Assembly (NCBI RefSeq): GCF_003610535.1
Contig: NZ_RAPN01000006.1
Location: 62,001 to 126,000, forward strand
DNA length: 64,000 nucleotides
Reading direction: 5' to 3'
From: Mangrovibacterium diazotrophicum
Lineage (GTDB): Bacteria > Bacteroidota > Bacteroidia > Bacteroidales > Prolixibacteraceae
Made by a program: the position numbers and the translations under genes. How positions within the stretch are numbered: position 1 is the first letter of the stretch; each line of letters opens with the position of its first letter. Under the pieces are notes generated by a model that saw only the letters and a list, made by a program, of their open reading frames with translations, was not told where the DNA came from and ran no database searches. Positions 33,503 through 42,572 of the stretch are shown one piece after another.

Positions 33503-35425
33503 ATGAGAAAGATACTGATCACCTATCTAATCGTCGTTACTGCAATGACTTCGTGGGGAAAAGCCGGCGACGATTTCGAGAAAATCAGGAAGGAGTATTC
33601 GAGGTACAATGCCGTGATTACCGAACGGGAAGAGTTTTACCTGTTCGATCTGGTTGACGACTCGGTGAACGTGACTCAAACCGTCAGCCAAAAGACGTTG
33701 ATGCTGAACGAATTCTCGAAAGAGTTTACCAACGACCAGATCGTGTACGACTCCTTCAGCAAACTGCTCGAAAAAGAAGCTTACACCCTGGTGCCGAATG
33801 GCAATAAGTACAGCAAAGTGATGGTTGAGAATTTCCAGGAATCGAGCGATATGGATGCCAGCATCTTCTACGACGACTCCAAGAAGCTGAAATTCGCTTA
33901 CCCCTCGCTTCAGCAAGGTGCTGTGACCGCGCTGAATTACAAACTCAGCTATGTGGACCCGCACTTCATCCGGAGCGCCTTCTTTCAATCCTACATTCCC
34001 ATCATCAAGGACAAAGTTGTCCTGAAGATTCATGAGAATATCGATGTTGGCTATCAGCTGCGAAACAGCGACCAAGCCAACATTCAGGTAAAAACCTACC
34101 AAAAGGGAAAGTACAAGTACATCGAGTTTGAAGTGGCGAACGTCGATCGCTTCAAGTATCATCTTGGCGAATACTATTCACTTCGCAACATCTGTCCCCA
34201 TGTTATTATTTACATGAAAGAAGCCCGCCTGGCTTCGGAAACAAAACAGTATTACGGCGATGTGGACGATTTGTACCGCTTCAGCAGCCAGTACGTCACC
34301 GAAGCCAATGTGGACGACAACGATGAGCTCAGCGCACTGGTCAAGGAATTGACAAACGGTTTGAGCGACGAAGAAAAGGCACGTCAGATTTATTATTGGG
34401 TACAAAAGAACATCAAGTACATCGCTTACTCCGAGGGCTACGATGGTTTCCGCCCGATGAAAGCCGTCGACGTTTATAAAAAGCGCTTTGGCGATTGCAA
34501 AGGCATGTCGAGCCTGATCCGCAAGATGATGCTCCTGGCCGGATTGGATGCCAAATTCACCTGGGTCGGAACACGCCACATTCCTTACAGCTACACCGAG
34601 GTGCCGCTGCCCATTACCGACAACCACATGATTGTTTCGTACTTCGTAAACGACTCGGTGATTGTGCTCGACGGAACATTCAAGTACCTGGATTACGGCG
34701 TTGTACCTTATCACATTCAGGGCAAGGAAATCATGATCGGGATGGACGACGATAAATGCATGATCCACAAATTACCCGTCACCCCTCCCGAATACAGCGT
34801 ATTGAGTGACTCGGTTTGCATCTCACTGGATCAGGATCTGGTGATCGGCAAAGCCAAGCGAATCCAAACCGGGTTCAACAAAGTGGAGATTGCGCACGCT
34901 ATGGACGGTGTGAAGCCCGACGACTACCGTAAACGTTTCTCGCGCATTTTCGAAAAAGGAAACAACAAGTTCCTGGTCGACAGCTTCCAGGTAATCAACC
35001 TTTTTGAATACGATCGCCCGGCGGAGATCGACTATGAATTCAAACTGCAGGACTACTGCAAGCATTTTGGCGACGAGGTTTACATCAATCTCAACATGGA
35101 CAAATCTTATCAGACCATGGTTGCCGATACCAGCAACATCATCTCGCCAATCGAAAACGACTTCTACTGCATGGAGAAATATACCACCGTGTTTGAAGTT
35201 CCCGAGGGCTACCAGGTTGACTTTATTCCCGAAGGTGGCGAATACCAGTCGAAAGATTTTGGCTTCAACATTCAATACAAACAAGAAGGAAACCGGATCA
35301 TCATGCAGAACGTGATTCGCTTCGAATTCTTTGTCCTGCTGGAAGACCAGCTTGACGACTGGAACAAAATGATTAGTGAGTTGAACAAGCAGTACCGCTC
35401 AACAGTGGTGCTCAAAAAATTATGA
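33503..35425 (+). CDS. DUF3857/transglutaminase-like protein with intact triad
   Basis: A 640-residue exported protein (signal up to about residue 20, TAMTSWGKA). The N-terminal 250 residues form the DUF3857-type beta domain. The transglutaminase-like core follows: RFGDCKGMSSLIRKMMLLAG with Cys332, PITDNHMIVSYF with His375, and VLDGTFKYLDYG with Asp390, a complete Cys-His-Asp triad. The C-terminal 200 residues are a beta domain. Such enzymes are probably periplasmic peptidases or amide-forming enzymes. Second gene of the three-gene operon; the next gene is a paralogue lacking the triad. Confidence 0.83.
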   Translation: MRKILITYLIVVTAMTSWGKAGDDFEKIRKEYSRYNAVITEREEFYLFDLVDDSVNVTQTVSQKTLMLNEFSKEFTNDQIVYDSFSKLLEKEAYTLVPNGNKYSKVMVENFQESSDMDASIFYDDSKKLKFAYPSLQQGAVTALNYKLSYVDPHFIRSAFFQSYIPIIKDKVVLKIHENIDVGYQLRNSDQANIQVKTYQKGKYKYIEFEVANVDRFKYHLGEYYSLRNICPHVIIYMKEARLASETKQYYGDVDDLYRFSSQYVTEANVDDNDELSALVKELTNGLSDEEKARQIYYWVQKNIKYIAYSEGYDGFRPMKAVDVYKKRFGDCKGMSSLIRKMMLLAGLDAKFTWVGTRHIPYSYTEVPLPITDNHMIVSYFVNDSVIVLDGTFKYLDYGVVPYHIQGKEIMIGMDDDKCMIHKLPVTPPEYSVLSDSVCISLDQDLVIGKAKRIQTGFNKVEIAHAMDGVKPDDYRKRFSRIFEKGNNKFLVDSFQVINLFEYDRPAEIDYEFKLQDYCKHFGDEVYINLNMDKSYQTMVADTSNIISPIENDFYCMEKYTTVFEVPEGYQVDFIPEGGEYQSKDFGFNIQYKQEGNRIIMQNVIRFEFFVLLEDQLDDWNKMISELNKQYRSTVVLKKL

Positions 35426-35446
35426 ACTAAAAGATAAAAAAACGAT

Positions 35447-37399
35447 ATGCGACATCTATTGACAATAATCCTTTGCTGCTTGTTTGTTGCAGCCAACGCC
35501 AACAAGCCAGCCACTCCTCTTTTGTGGGAATCGCATCCCAGCTACACCACTGTTTTACCGGAGTTTGCCGGCGAAAATGTCATCGGCCTTCTGCTGGACG
35601 AGCGCCTGGAGTATTACCACAACGACGAAGGCAACTTCCTCGGTCAACGCAGCATCCACAAGAAATTCCGGATCAACAACGAGCAATCCATCAACGACTT
35701 CAACAAGATCTCCGTCTCCATGGCCGATGTGCTTGAAACCGTTGACATCAAAGCTCGTGTGATCAAGCCCGATGGTAAAATTGTGGAGTTCGACAAAAAC
35801 AACATCAAGGAGATCAAGGATGAAGAAAGTGGCGATGCTTACAAGATTTTTGCCATCGACGGTATTGAAGTTGGCGACGATGTTGAGTTCTACGTGGTGA
35901 CCAACGTAACGGCTGACAATTTCGGACGCTTCTTCCTGCAATACAGTTATCCTGTTCAAAAGGTAAATTTTGAGCTGATAACACCCGAAACAATCCTGTA
36001 CGACTTTAAAGGCTACAACGGATGTAATGAAGTTAGCCACACCGTGATGGACGACAAACGAAACGTTTACAGCTTCAGCGAAGAAAATATCAAAGGTATC
36101 AAAGACGAGAAGTTCAGCTATGACACGCCACGCAGACAACGCCTGGAATACCGTTTGGACTATAACCTGAATAAAAGCCGGGCGCAGGTGCTCAGCTGGG
36201 ACGAAGCCGCCCAACGTCTTTACGACATCATGTACCTCGATCCCGATCCGAAAGTCATGAAGAAATGGTTCGACGACATCAAGCTGACAGCCACCGACAA
36301 TATTGGTAAAGTGAAGCAAATAGAGGATTACCTGAAATCCAACGTGTATATTCAGGAGTTCCACTCGTCCGAGTTTGACGACATTTCCTTTGTTTACGAC
36401 AAAAAGATGACCAGCGGACGCGGAATGACCGGACTGATGGTGAAACTCTTCGCGCAATTGGGTATCGATCACGAAATCGTCATCACCTCTCCCCGCGATA
36501 AAGTCAAATTCGATCCCGACTTTCAATCGTGGAACTACCTTGACAAGTTCCTGATCTACATTCCGGAAACTGATCAGTACATCGACCCCGCTGCACAAGG
36601 CTTCCGTTTAGGATGCTTCAATGGCATGCTGGCCGATGAGTATGGTCTGGCGGTTGAGCGGGTGAATATCGGCTCCTTCCAATCGGCAATCGGCAAAATT
36701 AAACACATCGATGCACCCGGCCCCGAAGCAAACTACAACAACATGTACATCCAGGTCGACGTCGATCCCGACGAAGCCTTAGCCAAAGTGGACACCTATG
36801 TTGGCTTCAAAGGTTTGAGCGGTGGCTTTGTCAGCCAGTTCTACAAGGTCATTGATGAAGACCAGAAGAAGAACATGCTGAAAAATATGATGGTGATCAG
36901 CGTCCCCGAAAATGATATCCTGTCGGTTGAAAAAGGCGAAGCACAGGCAAACCAGGATAAGATCGCCGATGCAGAGATGATCGTTCACTCCAAAGTCGCC
37001 AGTACCTCATTCGTTGAGCAAGCCGGTAACAAACTGCTGCTCCACCTGGGCAATACCATTGGCCCGCAAGCCGAAATGTATTTTGAAGAAGATCGGGATC
37101 AGCAGGCTGAAAACGAATTCAACCGCACATACTACCGGGAGATTGTTTTCAACGTACCGGATGGCTACCGTATTAAAAACCCGGAAGCAGCAATTATGTC
37201 TGTGGTTGAAAAAGACGGCGATAAACCGGTCTTTGTATTCAACTCGTCCTACAGCTACGAGGGACAGCAATACAAAGTCGTTATTGACGAGTACTATAGC
37301 GAAATCACCGTTCCGGAAGAACGCTTCGAAGGATTTAAAAATGTGGTTAACGCTGCAGCCGACTTCAACAAAGTCGTTTTGGTATTGGAACCGATGTAG
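35447..37399 (+). CDS. DUF3857/transglutaminase-like protein, catalytic residues lost
   Basis: A 650-residue exported protein (signal MRHLLTIILCCLFVAANA) with the same architecture as its neighbour: a DUF3857 domain (SIHKKFRINNEQSINDF, VIKPDGKIVEFDKNNIKEIK), a transglutaminase-like core, and a C-terminal beta domain. At the active site the family pattern GDCKGM is replaced by TSGRGM, putting Gly324 where the Cys should be. The His region reads WNYLDKFLIYI without His; the Asp (YIDP) is kept. It is therefore a probable pseudoenzyme, perhaps a binding or scaffold partner of the intact paralogue. Last gene of the operon, followed by a terminator. Confidence 0.8.
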   Translation: MRHLLTIILCCLFVAANANKPATPLLWESHPSYTTVLPEFAGENVIGLLLDERLEYYHNDEGNFLGQRSIHKKFRINNEQSINDFNKISVSMADVLETVDIKARVIKPDGKIVEFDKNNIKEIKDEESGDAYKIFAIDGIEVGDDVEFYVVTNVTADNFGRFFLQYSYPVQKVNFELITPETILYDFKGYNGCNEVSHTVMDDKRNVYSFSEENIKGIKDEKFSYDTPRRQRLEYRLDYNLNKSRAQVLSWDEAAQRLYDIMYLDPDPKVMKKWFDDIKLTATDNIGKVKQIEDYLKSNVYIQEFHSSEFDDISFVYDKKMTSGRGMTGLMVKLFAQLGIDHEIVITSPRDKVKFDPDFQSWNYLDKFLIYIPETDQYIDPAAQGFRLGCFNGMLADEYGLAVERVNIGSFQSAIGKIKHIDAPGPEANYNNMYIQVDVDPDEALAKVDTYVGFKGLSGGFVSQFYKVIDEDQKKNMLKNMMVISVPENDILSVEKGEAQANQDKIADAEMIVHSKVASTSFVEQAGNKLLLHLGNTIGPQAEMYFEEDRDQQAENEFNRTYYREIVFNVPDGYRIKNPEAAIMSVVEKDGDKPVFVFNSSYSYEGQQYKVVIDEYYSEITVPEERFEGFKNVVNAAADFNKVVLVLEPM

Positions 37400-37417
37400 C
37401 CGATTGAATGATTGGAT

Positions 37418-37464
37418 AAAAAAAAGGAATCCGGCTTAAGTGAATAAGCAGGGTTCCTTTTTTA
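37418..37464 (+). terminator. Terminator of the TPR-MORN/transglutaminase operon
   Basis: AAAAAAGGAATCC pairs, with one bulge, with GGGTTCCTTTTTT across an 18-nt loop, ending in a T-run. Confidence 0.7.
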
Positions 37465-37511
37465 GTTTCAATGAAAACGGGAAACTTCCGCGTTGAATAG
37501 GCCGGAGCAGC

Positions 37512-37661
37512 TTATTTGGAAAACATCTTCACCAACCAAAGGATCAGATACAAGCCTAACCCAACTCCGAATATCAGTACACCTACCACAAATGCAATTC
37601 GGATGCCCGTTACATTCCAACCTAATTTATCGCTTAGCCATTGTGAAACACCTAAAATCAT
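37512..37661 (-). CDS. PspC-domain mini-protein (49 residues)
   Basis: A short minus-strand gene encoding 49 residues: MILGVSQWLSDKLGWNVTGI, then a hydrophobic segment IAFVVGVLIFGVGLGLYLIL and the tail WLVKMFSK. This is the PspC pattern (G-V-x-x-W-L-x-x-x-x-G-W, then R-I-A-F, then LYLILWL) almost without extra residues. PspC proteins sense or answer membrane stress and, in enterobacteria, act with PspB. In this phylum stand-alone mini-PspC proteins are common and unassigned. A well-placed -7 box (TACATTTG) lies 33 bp upstream, supporting the start. It is isolated between the operon terminator and a repeat block. Confidence 0.8.
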   Translation of the reverse strand: MILGVSQWLSDKLGWNVTGIRIAFVVGVLIFGVGLGLYLILWLVKMFSK

Positions 37662-37693
37662 AGTCGTCAATTTATTGAGTTTAACATCTTATT

Positions 37694-37701
37694 CAAATGT
37701 A
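37694..37701 (-). promoter_or_regulatory. Promoter -7 box of the PspC gene
   Basis: Minus strand TACATTTG fits TAnnTTTG. The leader would be about 25 nt. Confidence 0.5.
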
Positions 37702-37769
37702 GTAAATAAATAGCATCAACGGATAAAAATCCGATCTACCAAAAAATCGGGTCCTGCAGAAACTACCAA

Positions 37770-38245
37770 CATTTCACCCCGTCGGGTTGAGAAAACAAGT
37801 ACGCACAATCTTGATCAAAGCGCCGACTGCACGCAGCAATAGCGAACGAAAACACGGAAGTGCGACGCGTGAGCGTCAGGCATGTAGTGTTCAGAGTGAG
37901 CGGTGCGCAGCAATTGCCTCGGGCAGTCTTGACCTTTTGGTTCGTTTTGTGTCAAGACAAAATGAACAGCCCGTCCGGCTTGAGGACAAAAAGATGAGAC
38001 GGTTATCATGAGACGGCTTTCTCTGCGAAATGATCTACATACAGGAATAGCAACAGGATTGCATCATTCTACAACGGGCATTACGCATGAATCGCAACGA
38101 GATGGCTTCGCACCGCTCGCCATGACGGGGATGCGTAAATTTGAACAAGGGAGCTTTTGCTTCACGGCCGCAAAAGCTCCCTTATTTTTTTCATTCTCAA
38201 ACATCGTCTTTGCTAAGAGGAGGAACGACGACGAAGCAATCTTTC
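37770..38245. repeat. Second block of the 28-30 kb repeat family
   Basis: Diverged copies of the same modules as at 28286-29995: ATTTCACCCCGTCGGGTTGA, GCGCCGACTGCACGCAGCA, CCCGTCCGGCTTGAGGACAA, GATGGCTTCGCACCGCTCGC, and GAGGAACGACGACGAAGCAA in inverted orientation. The repeats thus lie on both sides of the 30.2-37.7 kb gene block. No gene is supported here. Confidence 0.7.
38149..38191 (+). terminator. Strong terminator-like hairpin inside the repeat block
   Basis: GGGAGCTTTTGC (38149-38160) pairs perfectly with 38170-38181 across a 9-nt loop, followed by TTATTTTTTT. No plus-strand gene precedes it closely, so it may stop read-through or end an unrecognised transcript of the repeat block. 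Confidence 0.65.
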
Positions 38246-38281
38246 TCCTCTTATGGCCTTGTACAACGACGTGGCAAATCG

Positions 38282-39466
38282 CTACATGCCAAGCATCTGC
38301 ATCTTCACCCACGCCAGTTGCAGTTCTTTTTGCGCTTCCAGATACTGATCAACGGCTTCGTAGTTAAACTGCATTTCGAGCAGGTACTCAATCAGCGAGA
38401 TCTGCCCTGCATCAAGCGCTTCCTGCAACAGATTCTGCTGCTGCATGCTCTCAAGTTCTTCCCGAAAACCTTCCACTCGGGCCGATGCCAGCTGTACCGA
38501 GCGGTAAAGCTTTTGTAATTCAGCAGTCAGTTGAAGCTGAAAGTCCTGCTGCTCCAGCTGCGTGGATTCCTGTAGCAAACGAGCCGCCTTCACAGTATTC
38601 TTATTTTCCCACAAAGGAATGGAAAGTCCAAGAGTCACTCCCTGAAACTTCTCTCCCACGGTATTCTCCATCATGTAGCCACCATTAATCTTCGGCAGGC
38701 TCTTCCCGCGGTTCAGTTTCAGTTCTCGTTCAGCCGCATCTCCTTCCAGCATATACCAACGAGCTGTCGGGTTATTTTGCATCACCGCCTGTTCCCACAA
38801 ATCAAATTCAGCAGGTAGACGGACCGGCTCATAAGTTTCCCCATTTACCGGTAGTGGCTGATTCCCGTTAATTGCATTCAGGCTGAGCTGCAATAGCTCT
38901 TTTTCCTGCTGCAAGCGTGCCAGTTCTTTTTCAGCCTGCATCGCATTCAGCGCCGCTTTATTACGGTCGATCCGGTTGGCATCGCCAGCCGTTAAACGTT
39001 CCTCGTACGCATTGCCCAGCTTGACAGCCAGCTCCGTCCGTTCCCGCTGAATCGCGATACGTTGATTCAGACTCACCAACTCTACCCACAACTGCGCTGC
39101 TTCCTGCCGCAAAGCCAACCGGTATTGTTCAGCACTCAGGTCGGCCTGCAGGTCGCGCAGATCGGCCAGCTTTTTCTGATGGTGATAAACCGTTGGAAAA
39201 GCAATCTCCTGGTTCACCGAAAAATCTTTGCGGTTACCAATCGCTGATGGGCTTCCCCACAGGTAGCCACCATTCACCTCCGGGTTATCGGGCGTGTTGC
39301 CGATCCGGTTTTCGGCTTTCTGTGCTTCAGCCTGCGACTGTTGCGCCTGGTAAGCGGTATTGTTTGTTTCTATTTGTTGTAAAACATCGTACAGGCTTTG
39401 CTGTGCCAGAGCCGGAACTGCGAACAACAGCATCAGCAAAGCGATATTAATTTTTCGCATCGTCAT
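38282..39466 (-). CDS. cusC: TolC-family outer-membrane channel of a metal efflux pump
   Basis: A 394-residue exported protein (signal MLLFAVPALAQ) with the long coiled-coil helices of the TolC fold: YQAQQSQAEAQKAENRIGNT in the first half and a repeat of the pattern, QDFQLQLTAELQKLYRSVQL, in the second. It forms the outer-membrane exit duct of the RND pump encoded just upstream. It is shorter than E. coli CusC (about 440 mature residues) but complete. The start ATG at 39466 (or 39460) lies within the last codons of the pump gene, so translation is coupled. The gene symbol follows operon order, not a specific match. Confidence 0.8.
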   Translation of the reverse strand: MTMRKINIALLMLLFAVPALAQQSLYDVLQQIETNNTAYQAQQSQAEAQKAENRIGNTPDNPEVNGGYLWGSPSAIGNRKDFSVNQEIAFPTVYHHQKKLADLRDLQADLSAEQYRLALRQEAAQLWVELVSLNQRIAIQRERTELAVKLGNAYEERLTAGDANRIDRNKAALNAMQAEKELARLQQEKELLQLSLNAINGNQPLPVNGETYEPVRLPAEFDLWEQAVMQNNPTARWYMLEGDAAERELKLNRGKSLPKINGGYMMENTVGEKFQGVTLGLSIPLWENKNTVKAARLLQESTQLEQQDFQLQLTAELQKLYRSVQLASARVEGFREELESMQQQNLLQEALDAGQISLIEYLLEMQFNYEAVDQYLEAQKELQLAWVKMQMLGM

Positions 39467-42400
39467 TCTGTTTTAATAAGCCAAAGCGGTGCAGCAACTG
39501 GTAGATCACCGGCACCAGGTAAATATTCAGTAATGTTGAAGACAGCAGACCGCCCAGGATGACCTTGGCCATCGGGCTCTGGATCTCGTTGCCCGGCGCA
39601 TGGCCGCGCAAAGCGAGCGGAATCAAAGCCAAAGCGGCAGTAAGTGCTGTCATTAGGATCGGGTTCAACCGGTCGACTGATCCGCGGATCAGGATGTCGC
39701 CCAGTTTCATGCCTTGCTCTTCCATTTGCTGAAAGCGAGACACCAACAAAATCCCGTTACGCGTGGCGATTCCAAACAAGGTGATAAAACCGATAATAGC
39801 CGGGATGCTGATGATACCCGAAGTGACGTAGATGGCAAATACACCGCCAATCAATGCCATGGGCAGGTTCAGCAAAATGATGCCCGCCAGCTTCAGGTTC
39901 TTAAACTCCTGGTAGAGCAAAAGGAAAATGATGAGAATGGCCAACACGGTTGCTGTAGCCAGCGTTCGCGATGCACGGGCCTCGCTTTCGAACTGCCCGC
40001 CATACTCAATGCGGTAACCTTCGGGCAAGCTAATGTGCTCTGCGATTGCTTGCTTGATATCCGCCACTGCACTGCGCAGGTCACGCTCACTCACATTGGC
40101 CGAAATAACCAACTTGCGTTGCACATCTTCTCTGCTGATTCGGTTTGGTCCGGATACCGACACAATTTCGGCCACCTGCTCCAAAGGTACTTTACCACCG
40201 GCGCCGGTATCAATCAGCGCCGATTTCAATCCTTCCATGGTATCGGTGTAATCGGGGTTGAAGCGCAGAATCAGGTCGTAGCTCTGCTGCCCTTCATAAA
40301 TATCGGCAAGCTTCTCACCTCCTAAAGCCAGGTCAACAAAATGGGTAAACTCGTCGATGCTGATGCCGTACTGTGCCAACATGGTGCGGCGGGCTTTAAT
40401 CTGAATCTGCGGGACCTCTACCTGTTGTTCCACATTCACATCCACCAGCCCGTCGATGTCGGCTATATTTTGCTGAATCTGTGTCCCTAAACGGTAAAGC
40501 TCCGTAAGGTCGGTACCGAATAACTTAATGGCAATATTGGCGCGCGTTCCCGAGAGCATGTGGTCGATACGGTGCCCGATGGGCTGCCCCACGGTTGCGG
40601 CAATACCGGGGATGTGGCTCAGCTTATCCCGAACATCTGCCATAAAGACCTCACTGGATCGTTTGTCGAGATTGAACTTCACCTCAATCTCAGCACTGTT
40701 TGTCGACTGCGAATGTTCGTCCAGTTCGCCGCGCCCGGTTCTGCGTGCGGTGCTTTGCACCTCGGGTATCGATAAGAGTTCCTGTTCAATCAGTTTTCCC
40801 AACTGATTACTTTCGTCCAGCGAAATTCCCGGTTGGCTGACTGCTGCAATCGTCAATGCACCTTCGTTAAACTCGGGCAGGAAACTTCGTCCCATACCGG
40901 CAAGTAAAATGACAGAAACAATCAACAACGCAAACGCTGCACCAAGGACAACTTTCTTCCAGCGGAAAACCGTCAGCAAGGAACGCTCGTAGTAGTGATT
41001 CATCTTCCGGGTCAACCAGTTTTCCTTATTCTTCCGGGTCAGGTACTTGTCGCCCGTTAACAGCAAGCGGCACAACAGCGGCGTCAGCGTCATCGCCACA
41101 ATCAGCGACATAAACAGCGACACGATGTAGGCAATCCCCAGTGGCTTCAACATCCGCCCCTCCATTCCCGACAGGAAAAACAGCGGGATAAAAGCGACCA
41201 TGATAATCAATGTCGCATTGAAAATGGAAGAACGAATTTCCTTCGATGCTTCAAAAACAACTTTCCAGGGAGTTACCCGCTCGGCTGCCGGCAACTGCCG
41301 GTTTTGCCGTAGCCGCTTGAAGACATTCTCCACATCAATAATGGCATCGTCGACCAGCGAACCGATCGCAATTGCCATCCCGCCCAAACTCATCGTGTTG
41401 ATCGTTAATCCGAAGGCTTTTAACACCAGCACTGCCCCCAGCAACGACAAAGGAATCGCCAGCAGCGAGATGATCGTCGTTCGGAAACTTCCGAGAAAGA
41501 GAAACAGGATCACAATCACAAACACGCCGCCTTCCAGCAGCGAATCTTTGACATTGTCGACAGCCGTTTCAATAAAGTCTGCCTGCCGGAAAATATGTGA
41601 ATCCAGCACCACATCTGGTGGCAAGGTTTTGCTTAACGCCTCCAGGTTCCCGGAGATTCGTTCTGTCAGTTTCAGGGTGTTGGTATTGGGCTGTTTGGAT
41701 ACCGAAAGAATGACGGCCGGCTTTCCGTTCTGCGAAGCATAACCCATCTTCACCGCTGCGTCTATCTTCAGCTCGGCCACATCTTCCATGTAAACCGGCT
41801 GGCCATCCTTCAACTTAATCAGCGAGCGCCCCAGCTCATCCAGATCAGAAGTCCGGGCCATCCCACGCACAACATATTCGTTGCCATATTCCCGCACAAC
41901 ACCTCCGGTTGAGTTCTCGCTCATCCCGGCGCAAACCGAAGCCAGTTCATCCAGACTGACATTGTAAAGATCCATCAAACGCGGATTGACCAGGATCTTG
42001 TATTGCTTGTAGTCTCCACCAATAATGGTCACCTGCGAGACGCCTCCCGTAGCCAGTAACACCGGCTTTACATTCCACTCAGCCAACGTGCGCAAGTCCA
42101 TCATATTGGTTGAGTCGGCCTGCAGCCCGACAAACATCACCTCGCCCATCACGCTCGACTGTGGCGCCATCGTGGGTTGGCCAACGCCGACGGGCATTTG
42201 CCCGGCCAAAGTCACCAGCTTCTCACTCACAATCTGCCGGGCTTTGAAAATGTCAGTTCCCCAGTCAAACTCAATCCAGACAAATGAAATCCCCTGTGCG
42301 GAATTCGAGCGCACTCGGCGAACATCGGTTGCACCGTTTACCGCCGTTTCAATCGGGAAAGTTACCAGGCGCTCCACCTCTTCGGCTGCCATGCCGTGTG

Positions 42401-42557
42401 CATCGGTCATTACAACCACCGTTGGTGCTGTGAGATCCGGAAACACATCCACATCCATGTCCCGAGCCGTGTAAACACCGGCGAACAGCAACACAGCTGC
42501 CCCCAACAAAACAAGTAGCTTATTTTGAAGAGAAAACTTGATTATTCGATCTAACAT
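39447..42557 (-). CDS. cusA: CusA/CzcA-type heavy-metal RND efflux pump
   Basis: A 1036-residue inner-membrane pump with twelve membrane segments and two large periplasmic loops (about 35-340 and 560-870), opening with IKFSLQNKLLVLLGAAVLLF. In the fourth membrane segment the motif reads AIAIGSLVDDAIIDVENVFK. This lacks the first Asp of the CzcA DFG motif and matches the CusA pattern (AIGxxVDxAIxxxEN), suggesting monovalent copper or silver rather than zinc/cobalt/cadmium. That substrate call is inferred; the methionine relay of CusA was not verified. It lies 15 bp after the adaptor gene. Confidence 0.88.
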   Translation of the reverse strand: MLDRIIKFSLQNKLLVLLGAAVLLFAGVYTARDMDVDVFPDLTAPTVVVMTDAHGMAAEEVERLVTFPIETAVNGATDVRRVRSNSAQGISFVWIEFDWGTDIFKARQIVSEKLVTLAGQMPVGVGQPTMAPQSSVMGEVMFVGLQADSTNMMDLRTLAEWNVKPVLLATGGVSQVTIIGGDYKQYKILVNPRLMDLYNVSLDELASVCAGMSENSTGGVVREYGNEYVVRGMARTSDLDELGRSLIKLKDGQPVYMEDVAELKIDAAVKMGYASQNGKPAVILSVSKQPNTNTLKLTERISGNLEALSKTLPPDVVLDSHIFRQADFIETAVDNVKDSLLEGGVFVIVILFLFLGSFRTTIISLLAIPLSLLGAVLVLKAFGLTINTMSLGGMAIAIGSLVDDAIIDVENVFKRLRQNRQLPAAERVTPWKVVFEASKEIRSSIFNATLIIMVAFIPLFFLSGMEGRMLKPLGIAYIVSLFMSLIVAMTLTPLLCRLLLTGDKYLTRKNKENWLTRKMNHYYERSLLTVFRWKKVVLGAAFALLIVSVILLAGMGRSFLPEFNEGALTIAAVSQPGISLDESNQLGKLIEQELLSIPEVQSTARRTGRGELDEHSQSTNSAEIEVKFNLDKRSSEVFMADVRDKLSHIPGIAATVGQPIGHRIDHMLSGTRANIAIKLFGTDLTELYRLGTQIQQNIADIDGLVDVNVEQQVEVPQIQIKARRTMLAQYGISIDEFTHFVDLALGGEKLADIYEGQQSYDLILRFNPDYTDTMEGLKSALIDTGAGGKVPLEQVAEIVSVSGPNRISREDVQRKLVISANVSERDLRSAVADIKQAIAEHISLPEGYRIEYGGQFESEARASRTLATATVLAILIIFLLLYQEFKNLKLAGIILLNLPMALIGGVFAIYVTSGIISIPAIIGFITLFGIATRNGILLVSRFQQMEEQGMKLGDILIRGSVDRLNPILMTALTAALALIPLALRGHAPGNEIQSPMAKVILGGLLSSTLLNIYLVPVIYQLLHRFGLLKQNDDAKN

Positions 42558-42572
42558 AGCTCCTCCCTTCGT

